The position numbers were made by a program, and so were the translations under genes. The notes under the pieces are model-generated. The model did no database searches. It was not told the DNA's origin and was given only the letters and a program-made list of their open reading frames with translations. From assembly GCA_001770205.1 (NCBI GenBank), contig MEQL01000055.1, forward strand, positions 1-64,000: 64,000 bases of DNA, read 5' to 3'. The stretch is from Bdellovibrionales bacterium RIFOXYD12_FULL_39_22. GTDB taxonomy: Bacteria > Bdellovibrionota > Bacteriovoracia > Bacteriovoracales > Bacteriovoracaceae. Shown here piece after piece: positions 57,401 to 63,200 of this stretch; positions within the stretch are counted from its first letter, which is position 1, and the number at the start of each line of letters is the position of its first letter.

Positions 57401-60203
57401 TTGTCGGAACTGCTCCTGCTAAAAATGAAAAAGTTATAGTTCCATCAGTAGTCGCATCCAACCAGTTTCCATTTTCATCAGTGGCCTTAACAATAACTGA
57501 AGTATCGGAATCGGTGGCTGTATAAGAATTTAGGGCCACTCCTATTTTCTCCCAATCTCCCGGAGTAACTTTTAATGTGACATAAGAGGTTGCACTCCCG
57601 GAAGCATAAGAAAGGCCAGAATCATCAAAAGTACCAGTAAATGCTGATGATAATGCTACTACTCCCGATCCCATAGAGACAGTCCAAAAACTTGGATGAC
57701 TGCCTGTTAGCATTGCAGTGTTATCTGCACTAGTGGCCGCCAGACTTCCAAAGAAATTCCATGAAGTGTTGGAAGTATCTGCCGCAGTTGCCAAATAATT
57801 TCCAAACTCATCTTCTAAAACTGCCAAATAGGAAGTTTGCGTGGCAGAAGTTTTTAGCAACTGACATGGCGTAACACTACCGCTTCCACACTGATAATCT
57901 ACGTTGTCGTGATTGGTATCACTCAGGCCTCGACATAAATTAGGAACGAAATCTGTAGAAAATACAATCTTAACCGCATCATATGATTGGTTTTCACAAA
58001 TGGCCGTTGGTGTGCCAGAAACATAGCGCAAGTTAACACGTTTAGGCGGCCCACGATAAATAGTGATAGGATTATTAGTACGATAATTTAAATGGCCGGC
58101 AAAATAAGTATAATAATCATCATCTCCATACCAGCCAGGAAGTGGGCCAGCAAAATCATAGGTGGTAGAGGCAGCAATCGTTTCTAAAAAGTCTCTTGTA
58201 CTTAATGGATATCTGGCCTCAATTGCCGCCACTCCAGAGTTAAAAGTATGAGTCTGGGTATCAACATGAACAAATGGCCGATAATTAGCATCTCTAAACA
58301 TTATTTTTAAGTCAGTAGATCTTCCGTTTCCAAAGCTCAAACGTATGGTGGGAGTACCATCAGTACCAAGTAACCAGGTTCCGGTGGTAGTAGTTGGCAA
58401 ATATTCCTGATTGTAGTCTTCAAGCGAATAGGAAATAATGGGACGAGTCCCTTTGCTATCTACTCCATACGCAGAACCACTACTATTTGGATAATTTGTA
58501 ATCGGTAGTGATAAAACCGGGTCTGATCCATCGGTTGTCGAATTAAATCTTTCAATACTTATTCTAGTGTCATAGTAACCATTGATCTTATCGCAGGTAT
58601 TACCAAACTTATCTTTAAACGAAATTTCGACTGGCGTAAATTGTCCGGCCAGGGCAGAATCATTGTTTGGATAATCACACCTCGTCCTATCCAAACAACT
58701 ATTCATCATCGCCCGAATATAACTCGGACGATCAGCATTTACTGTTAATCCTAGTCCCTCAAAAGTATATGTCGTTCCATCAAGCGTTAATCTGGGAATT
58801 AGTTTATTTTGGTAACCAATTTTTGTTGGACGATAAATTAATCCCGTTGTTCCCGCAGCACTTGTACCATTTGTAAAAGTTAACTCTGTTCCAGCAACAT
58901 TTGTCCTTCTCAAAATTGTTCCAGTTTCGGCTGTTCTTAAAAACATCGTTGGATCTGGAGTGGTCCAAACCAAAACATCACCAGCGACATCTCCAACATC
59001 GCGCAGATAGTTTCCCGAACTATCAATGACTGCCGCATAAAAGGCCAAAGAAGAAGTATCGGTGGCAGTCATCGTCTGTGCTCCATAGACTTGCGCTCCG
59101 AGATTTTCCCGATTTATCTGAGTATTATCAAAAATATCTGCCGCAAAAGTGTAGCTCGGCCCATCCATAGAATTGGCCACAACTACACCACCTGGAGATC
59201 CGGGGGCCACGTAAATTTCTACCGCGGTTGCATCATAAAGATTGGCCTCATTTCCTGCCTGGCCTTCTCGATTATCACTAACCCAAACTCGGGTAACTCC
59301 TGCGTTGTAGATAGTAACTGCCTCAGGTATGGTGTATTCACCGTTAAAAAAAGTATAGGTTGTTGATTGATTGGCCGGAGGCAATACATTTTGACGTCCA
59401 CTCCAACTAGGATATTCCTGATAGGAAAAGCTTAGGGCCCGCGGAAAATTATCTGCCTCTTCTGCAATATTTTGTTCAACGTCAGTAATTGCCAGTTGAA
59501 AATTAAATGGCACTCCCGCATCTTCATAATTTCTCCGTCGAGCAGCGACCTGTGCACACAATGCTTCTTGTTCGCAACCAAATTCTAATGAATATTTAAC
59601 ACAAAGAGCATTCCAAGTATCAACGGAAAAAGTATTATCTCGACAATCTCTAAGCGTCATTGATTCACTGTCAAAAATTTGCTCATAGTATGGGTGAGTA
59701 TTGCCAACTGTAGTATAGTGGGTAGTACGCAAATCTATCATCGCAATACTTTCCATTGCACTACCAGGAAGAACTTTCAAGTTAAAGGTATTGGAGGCAA
59801 AAAATTTTGTGGCCGAGACATTAATGTCAAAAGAACCTCCCGATGAGCCTAAAGTCGTATCTCCAAACTTAATAGCAGTAGAAGCATAGCCCGCTGAATT
59901 GGTTTTTGTTTTGGGTGTACTAATTGTGATAAAAGATGAATCAAAGCCCACAACATTACTATAGCGAAATGCTATTGCCGTATTGGCAATCGGGTTACCG
60001 TGCATATCGACGAGTCTAACTCTAAGTGGTTCATATACAGATCCCGGTGCAACCGTTTGGTTATTACCACTAACAATCACCAGCGAAATATGTAGGCCAC
60101 CTTTTTCGATTTCCTCATTTAAATTTTTGGTACAAGAATAGTTGCCCAGCAAAGCTAGCACTAGCAGGATGGAGGTCAAAATGGTGTCTAATACTCTTTT
60201 CAT
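42444..60203 (-). CDS. Giant Ig-like repeat surface protein (5919 residues)
   Basis: The N-terminus is MKRVLDTILTSILLVLALLG then NYSC, a lipoprotein-type signal (Cys24; the lipobox is imperfect), so outer-membrane tethering is likely. Residues 30-5000 hold about 33 Ig/invasin-like modules, each marked by D-x-x-(G/N)-N (for example DKFGN, DEFGN, DQYGN, DAWGN, DLWGN) followed by a Thr/Ser-rich strand ending in Trp or Phe. In the middle third many modules are preceded by a short strand such as VLLPGES or TILPGQT. From about 5075 comes a propeller-like region (HAFIIGTSSGIDIVDAKTNK), a LamG-like domain (5365-5540) and a fibrinogen-like C-terminus from about 5710 (DGWYWISS, AYCDMSSDGGGWTRV). It follows a paralogue by 8 bases. 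Likely an adhesin or prey-contact protein; this is inference. Confidence 0.88.
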   Translation of the reverse strand: MKRVLDTILTSILLVLALLGNYSCTKNLNEEIEKGGLHISLVIVSGNNQTVAPGSVYEPLRVRLVDMHGNPIANTAIAFRYSNVVGFDSSFITISTPKTKTNSAGYASTAIKFGDTTLGSSGGSFDINVSATKFFASNTFNLKVLPGSAMESIAMIDLRTTHYTTVGNTHPYYEQIFDSESMTLRDCRDNTFSVDTWNALCVKYSLEFGCEQEALCAQVAARRRNYEDAGVPFNFQLAITDVEQNIAEEADNFPRALSFSYQEYPSWSGRQNVLPPANQSTTYTFFNGEYTIPEAVTIYNAGVTRVWVSDNREGQAGNEANLYDATAVEIYVAPGSPGGVVVANSMDGPSYTFAADIFDNTQINRENLGAQVYGAQTMTATDTSSLAFYAAVIDSSGNYLRDVGDVAGDVLVWTTPDPTMFLRTAETGTILRRTNVAGTELTFTNGTSAAGTTGLIYRPTKIGYQNKLIPRLTLDGTTYTFEGLGLTVNADRPSYIRAMMNSCLDRTRCDYPNNDSALAGQFTPVEISFKDKFGNTCDKINGYYDTRISIERFNSTTDGSDPVLSLPITNYPNSSGSAYGVDSKGTRPIISYSLEDYNQEYLPTTTTGTWLLGTDGTPTIRLSFGNGRSTDLKIMFRDANYRPFVHVDTQTHTFNSGVAAIEARYPLSTRDFLETIAASTTYDFAGPLPGWYGDDDYYTYFAGHLNYRTNNPITIYRGPPKRVNLRYVSGTPTAICENQSYDAVKIVFSTDFVPNLCRGLSDTNHDNVDYQCGSGSVTPCQLLKTSATQTSYLAVLEDEFGNYLATAADTSNTSWNFFGSLAATSADNTAMLTGSHPSFWTVSMGSGVVALSSAFTGTFDDSGLSYASGSATSYVTLKVTPGDWEKIGVALNSYTATDSDTSVIVKATDENGNWLDATTDGTITFSFLAGAVPTRSLFGEMPTIGNTTIVNPTITSVQATLSPVAYSYDGASYSVYAIHAKFPKAEQSYTMTATMSVPSAGSYTATFAFAMNHGPLDVVHFHNNSDPTTATINYTTLPTGTNNTGGANEPIGYTTAGGTVFTFSADQNSLQICSTPYDQYGNICTASLGAGMLTYENSIPMCATTTTGTIISTDTASVCTFIPEGSKKLYKSSVRYRAAKIINDARCITLNFNKSEKAANTYNNKVFISDVPDSETYLLTTAEDTRPPMLVATWRDGTSSTYVDGTMNITIANGTYSKIAFAPPPTTISATTYGGEISAQNIIIKDSDDNLVYSGVESSAALDLAFSVTKSEIIQTTAINPPDGIYTFAAGKLTAPDATFVLNVSCPISLFPCSLVVEDKDSSRIGTHPITVSSGLPTKLDLTCASTTVVAGSATDCQLSALDNNGVLVSDWDGSASYIIHTPTSSTTTSIQLFSAGQADVNETLTYSAAGSNNYTFSFNGASATGITTLAAPTISVLPSVAHHLDFSTSPSGTYDVGETWSSPTIVARVFDSYNNRLWDNTTGSIIMKAVLHSSPTTTRYFSTSSTTTVLATSGIATFDNLKYLAPEALRVFPTYSETTANGTGSYYKQVLVISDTAAHVAMILDGQGFVSGGQDNFEDAFTGTAATKTAGSAYTQARIYITDVGFNVATFSSATFAFAHPTDDGAQMPASITVTNGISAPFAFTFYRAGSHTIGLSSAYCSNVDCHSSSYFAINPNTAKRVLVALPGQEDISRLEQGNATVADVFANLPPDTQVAGSAFSVVAYVTDQYHNLLSTTSAPTLTLSMSDSAYSLPTNLLGTVSAVSGLDVFTFTGLKNFKASTVAGVADKYITITSTSLTGTSLNYEVVGGTPTKAISLFAGQTLAAGSHNAGVAVAESAVRGPFTFGTCLDATAQVLVVDDYYNIDTTYSTGSATVRTGYSTDLVTVGTTTTVQSGSAPFVSGVASFIIKSFQPNASYSFYIDEHTESFATGDPNGYAVVNSAFDRFLTVMPNQTFTSGNLVSGTPFNGSTVAAGSQFAVEVVAVNACLAKVTNHTGPVFMTTSPALSASILPSGTVAMVGGSATFTFRNYTAYPEQYTIAQICDGSATLTTESACTANGRVWKTNTSGSYAVGANNATPYKVLTILPGQTYDNLYSAAGISGSPTTQIAGSAVSLELRLTDQWNNTITTAAAVTVSSLSSNHSYDPSLSSITFSAGIAATTFTNYAAKSGYNLSATFSGATLSSTTSSDYSVVAGPAQQTVILLPNETIVQGVPEGSFSLAIPTTTASTATAGVSFSTNAYVVDKHFNVATTYVGPVGFADIGNNASAVFSSTTFTSGSVGLTVTETKRTASAWTVTPTAISATRQMQLDSAVGTNWLSNPYSVRARTTNQKILVLLPGESLEENGNVGAPLITGSAATQTANIPFTPIIVATDSYNNRTTLTAFVKLNFTNDAFATATAGSATLVNGTAGFEVTNMTANTHPNFLGTRYLIPENLSGTVVGTAVSSLYSVAPGVGASIVAYFDEQTFSQGAATLNTALTPTRPSQNLGESFPVIFYEVDERFNVLTTSTTNITGIGATSSASIAGGTGPLVNGMLAFSATDSDSMAGAGRHFTFSSDSYGDGSSQDYVIEHGSIDHFIMLVNGQSDPTDTIADVTAGSGVSVKIVAKDIAGNTVTDLPPVSDMQFGWNQYANGFTDACANLTCVNQLPTTIAATSFTSGTFDLGASYTFYNADLSTNIILDVSATVSGVGPIFGFSTPGFDLLPNATIASVEIMNSVGSPTGGAQESAELLVVSNTTAAVTFYGATYDSYGNFIENSAGIEWFTNSALIATNASVTLTPPSMSIGAMTFAASRASATDDLILHITDQDATAFQLAWSGADTTAVAGENEEFKIIALGGSGTATSYVGNKTINLSTNAQNGIETCSSTTAEVVFIDANTSTAVTGTELTSATFSFVAGVATINANFKKANAATNIYLRASAYAIAEGISSNISIEPNATAACHQLRSQIAGAGEVYTNGFNIASDAQATFYDAKYDLAGNYIGDVAAASTTFSFSSGLEGNDALDTIRALGNGVDGATKQEIILTSTDPDITISNVNVIPGSFSYYVSLLPETAIKQACATSAELSALANGSASAFSDSIAGQVAAGANINLQIVQVDKHCNITSDSSQPYLYHSFSFFNASNIVNAEGTTFYATAATATSLYFALDGTYGDSISAGKIYNASDAYSNRIVLRSCGTSASCGTVATTTSLPVDIVAAVGSGVPSLKFNGVGITTSQLSGSAYNSTQPFTFSVSASDQYGNSDGALVSATWNVVSTIGSSTYKIPFILEDSSTTFVAATTNTGTYLILDTASPGTGTAFSGSLNVLATVAGVTNSSGTFTIYEQGAYSFTAKYKNDTDSAEVARVGEAAKVIITAKTGVGGTATNYSGTKRIKLNITGPGIDSEVSCVDGLSHDPILQSQPSGTIITFTSGEATIPGVVLLKTGAQTTINVDNSLEINKYQISNSSGPTAATTQSGYNPKCVKILTSATATELTSYSDVTFNLSTVSSVTLSTKGLDAYGNLISGTLTSPSVTWSGDLTSILTTTPIITSSAATSQVVFLPNIASGTAVLTIASGSYKINEADSVSINVYVVPGVHKHLALLLPGDDLVTESAATPTGFDCSVSLNSSAINTASRLSIGAGDATTFRIYSLDERCQLSSSPSDRYVRLSYTAPSGSSVTNYSGTSFTNFVSYASGSTLISFSSGSSRHDVATNTFFAAANNNVTVTLADCTTSCGGVFTTSAFAVVSDPAAAFTFKGLNALNNTTVIAGSGYHAILNAIDQYGNIGSAFDGAKTFTWSFENVTALDQAAIGGTSIMPSGSGAVTETFALGTIGSSSAVFTFYNASNASTKIIATDGTIYGTSPALTISKSATSNVCIRTALDGGGAVFDATSLTTLTADSSVPMYCATYDTVGNFVANATTASWSGTGSIVTASDLSPNTGSTTTFNARVAGTNIGQVDCTVASVGTAHSGQFSIDPGLFNNFLLTVSSPTDAIPLGTQVTFTAVARDADINVLGASFAPGAMAFTTYGMGTSPEGSADTGFTFVAANFTNGTAVVNATLYEAISSKQFSIVETTTGSHPSGWLLLSTTTPVFDHYAVHTLTGTQLGDRATAFGLTVDARDAWGNPAANSETFTLFANKTGGDEPLVDTIVNGTSSGVATSYTFSNLLYGVSHAINIRATSSAGTTPASLQLPATFDPSIAGLESFALDFAGLTSGTSGSGIGATVYAKDYVGNDITGVDGALDALSYSLSCSGAHNAPDGTPPAAVMLTSPNFANGVASNRASFTFYKAESFNLSTCSVSAAGTSGAAAAVVFTVDPGTTSNYFITTNTAMPINADGATDFDVILSVSDLWGNPIASSGHGDLTLVPQAASGQIVGTVTNNTGTFDLSAASSGTVMGLHYNDFGNLFFTLSSASSGSVPSNSVTFTFQSTAETVEEFVLSVVTGTSATAGFPFALTATAKDSVGNIITDIDLLLESGAYAFAGLEDLAFESPSGSPPSYDSFLVPDFIGGVMNTNITFVNAGSFANNSFIFANNIANEPSSVLSDNFYVHPGATNNLSFSGPALITAGDCNAYNLSRADVYENSITGRAETFSFIGASTGSFYTAAGCGVSTTTLLLDATDNGDVYYKNIHRENLTLGATFGAVSDSMAVTMDPNSTLGSLKILNVANNGGSLTFVAANEFDATAFDGTVDSLTFYSAVFDQFDNFYSEASATWSLTTTDVNVGLASPTLATSATLTNLLQGIEETVVNASGVDFAAGLTASSDAIIFGEDGAYYFVFTFATSPQAGQVAVTTIDAKTKVGNPANSYDGIKEIIFTTTTKPTPSLALLENMCVNTSFTNYATINGVALDSASTATVTMSFVNGHADATTIFTVAENVAVTFTAARVGRPALSGETIISSILADATSCVRMLDEPYIVGGEAVDIATLGISNMSVDNSFEVYPSAFDKFGNYMAISTAAANSWGAGGSLAYTVADYTGCIAGVNCVSLVGVKEGTGTLNFTFGTFTSTTATIYIDVAGVPAERLANSVSEVCDSSSDTFCSAVRDVLSGDDILASYYWDASGESWRTSYTNASWYTEASGTSSVRGPKKEFPSHAFIIGTSSGIDIVDAKTNKVWMKFAKGVNRAYPNWTGPNAITATDGRIYAGFNEGFVELNFKRDRFYRVETNTGTTSQYYGSGIVNRNIATTTGGSIFNSMMSLGQIRSLDTLSTSTRNYLVIGGSTNVALANIASGTAAATYGFVQISDIGDTSRKVEMSLNDTAATPTAGFVYFTNANNNVVRYRANYPVSPSTAPAWNSAYTYSTQISGTSWNEINDMKVITNASNISDTAPSTNNTLLLATDTGIVDIHERMNAAQSSVRRIITKGDDSTFTFGGPATYGNVVCLGNETGNTNTHLRLGDGMTFQPNDLSYVFRFMALSDSADKVLVEHTHQPADLLNSSGNFQLYIDSGNNIVVEIRAWNQSITTRKTFFITGPTITIGAWYSVKLILSNTNGGTSHLYVNGIEYALTFDAGYRFNTEYVGADTREVYVGADGSGNNAFHGCFDELAIINDGTSFSGAIPVAFELYQKNANVAMLYHFNETGDKFYNSAEYGVVAGSVYTSATVSGDPNVWSAYPYLPGDVSDGNIFTQIAINTTTASLGTLSEMIAAKYVGVDSSSYIYKIPFAHKIELSKAASHYTFNSSNVKSIFAFQRDDVNDYDLAFGTEDGFIKRVYPQVEYDSDYPGDSYKNPTVATASACNTILSSDLSMQRQDGWYWISSNTNGTFAAYCDMSSDGGGWTRVVYDNPQGTMDNVTMTTTTKMWMRWDGGMSYINGLFNVTSNLNNISMQGISHDSLKFSSRLYSIDSWDNENVTITFPGGSTQVYSKDYNALPTAAYSTGWNNINNIDIDNDSYEYDGHWIQDKTVAHSDDTASFTFIGTFNESTANESWAIDNIMIWIK

Positions 60204-60211
60204 TTTAACTA

Positions 60212-63200
60212 TTATTTCCTTCTTAAAATCAATTTACCCTGTCCATCAACTATTCCACCTAGGCCATAATCAAACATGGCCGCGTTGGAAGGATCCGTTC
60301 TGTATATAAATACATCATTGTTCGTAAATCCCAAACTTGTGGAAGAACCCATAGACGGACTAATAGTTTGTGCATTGGTATATAAGCAAAAATAGTTATC
60401 TGACGTCGTTGCCAACCCTGCGGCAGCATTAGAATTTTTGCTTAAATCAAATCCTTTAATATTTTTATTATTTCTGCACTCAAGTACTAGCGCAACCGTT
60501 GCTAACGTTAAATCATCTGGATTTGTACCACTTTCATGGACGGCAATAATTTTCTCTTCCACCGCGACATAGACAATATTTTGTCCTAAAGCACCACCAA
60601 CGCTGGAAAGGCCATCGGCAACTTTTAAATCAACAACACTAACATCCGTATTGTTAACGCCTGTATACGTACTTGCGACAACCGAGTTTAAGGTTAAACT
60701 ATCTTTAATCAGATTATTATCAACGTCTGTCGTAAAATAAACCGCCCCATTAGTTGCCATTACAACTGTAGAAATCACTCCCAATCCTATTCGACTTGCT
60801 TGTGCCATGGTTTCTAGATTAATCACCACCACCGCTCCACCTGCTGCATAGGCAACATAATCCGTTCCATTTGATCGCGTAGTTGCCAAATAATTTATCT
60901 CACTTGACCCGCCAGGAATAATGCCAAAGCTTCCTGCCGCCCAACTATCCATCGCCTCGTTGCGCGCAGCAATTTTGCCATCTACAAATGAATTATCAGA
61001 ACTTGAACTATAAGCGCTAGTTACTAGATGAATTTGATCATTGGCAAAATCAAACACCGTTAAACCACCTTCTCGACCAATAAATAACTTACCGGCGATC
61101 GCGGCCATATGATTTATTGATCCCCAACCAGAAGGCATAGCATCAGTGTTGGCATTTATACGCATAAATTTTTTATTTGCAGTAGCATCGACAATCTCCA
61201 CATAATTTAGAGCATAGGCCAAAACCATGGCCTTATTTGGGAAATCATGACGAGCGCTTCTATAATTCTCGTTAGGATCTACTGTTGAATTATATTCATC
61301 ATACCAAGACAAATTATCATCGGTGGCCCAAGCTTCTGTTGTTGGAATATCCCAAAAAATTGCCTTAGATATTGCTGCGGAGTCTATATCATCATAATCG
61401 AAAGTTCCCGTTGCCGTCGTGCCGGTAGCAACCACCACGTTTGCTGTTCCACTAGCATCTGTACCAATCCGTAAAGTAAAGGTTCCTGTTTCAAAACCAG
61501 TAATGATTGTTCCAAGATCAACTTCGTTATAGTTTTCTGGACGCACATAATTTCCACCACCTTTTTCAAGCATCCATTCAGTAGCAGAAGAAGACTCTGT
61601 GGGCAGATAATAATTATTATAATCATCAAAGGCAGCAACATAATATGTTCCGCTAACATTTAAATTTAACGAAATAGCTGCTCCCAAATTTTGAGCGGCC
61701 GACGCAGAAGAGGAAACACGATAGCAGGCATTATTTTCGCTATCAGCACTCACTGTAAATGTTGCCGAATCTCCAACAACCGGCGAAATAGTACTCATCA
61801 CGCGATTACTATTGGCCACCTTAAACTTGGCCTGGAAGGAATAAACTCCGCTACTAAATGGCACGGCCGTAACCGATCCATAGGTCTCCAGACTACTTAA
61901 CGTTCCACAGCCAGCAGTATTCGCGCTAGGGATTGTAAAAGTAAGAGTGGTGGAAGGAGCGGTTGCCACCGTTACACCGCTTTCATCTTTGGCCGTTACC
62001 ATTACCCAGGTGTCAACTCCGGCGGTGACGGCAGGTGTTGTATCAACATCTATATTGTAGTACGCAATTCCATCTTTTTTCAAATATAGAAGTGGTGATG
62101 TTCCCGCCACACCGCTATGAGTGGCCACAATATGTGTTCTCCCGGCCGTGGAGGCGGTTAAATTAAATGTCCCAGTTGTAGCAGTGGCCGGGCCAATTAC
62201 AATGGCCGTGCTATCCACGGTGGACCAGACCGCATTTGCCATCTTAGAGATAAAATTTCCATAAGCATCATAACCGTAGGCCACAAAGCTAGCAGAAGTT
62301 GCAGTGCTTGCCTTATCCCAAACAGTGGTGGATGGCCCACTGGTAGGTAAATTATCTCCACCGTAACTGCCATCACTGGCCAGTACAACTTTTATTTTAG
62401 AAAGTGTATTGGGAGCAATCCAACTATGATCAACCGTGGTGGCCAGCGGCGCCTGCAAAGCGCTAACACAACTACCTAATCCGTCCGTGCCACACACTTG
62501 GGTAGTAAGAATCGGGGACGATCCATCGGCAGTGTAGAAAGTAAATGTTTTATCCAAATAAGTTGTTCCACTGGCCAAAACAAATGATCCAGAAACGTTG
62601 GTAGTAACTGGATTTTGCAATACCGGGTCTGTATGTGAGTTTGCAAAATTGGCCCAGGTAAGTTTAAACTGTCTCGGCCCGGCGGCCAATGCCGTTTTAT
62701 AGAAGCGACTATCTACCGCGATAAAGCGCACGGTAGTATCGGCCCCAGTCGTAAAGGCGGCCACTCCACTAATTGCCGCCGCTCTGCTGGCCACTCCTCC
62801 CGCACTATAACTCTCCCCTGGAAAGAGCGGCATGAAATATTTTAAATCTCCTGGACTTACTTTCAATCCGACGGTACCCGAAGAGGCGGTTATCGCATTA
62901 AAAATTGAGCCGGTGGCCGTGGTAGAAACTTCCAGTGTCCCACCCGATGCAGTAAAGGCCGCAATCGATGCCCCGGCGGCAGTTACCCAGCTAACGCTAT
63001 CATTGTTTCCAAGAAAATTTCCTCCGGCATCATAAGAAGCCGCATACATGGTAGTGCTTTGGCCGATTTTTAAATTAACGGTTGTTCCATTAAGCAGTGA
63101 ACCTTCGCCATTACTACCGGTGAAGATTTTTGTACAGGCCACTGGCCCTGGCACTACGTGAGCGGTAGTTGTTCCACCGATCAAAACATTATCTCTATCT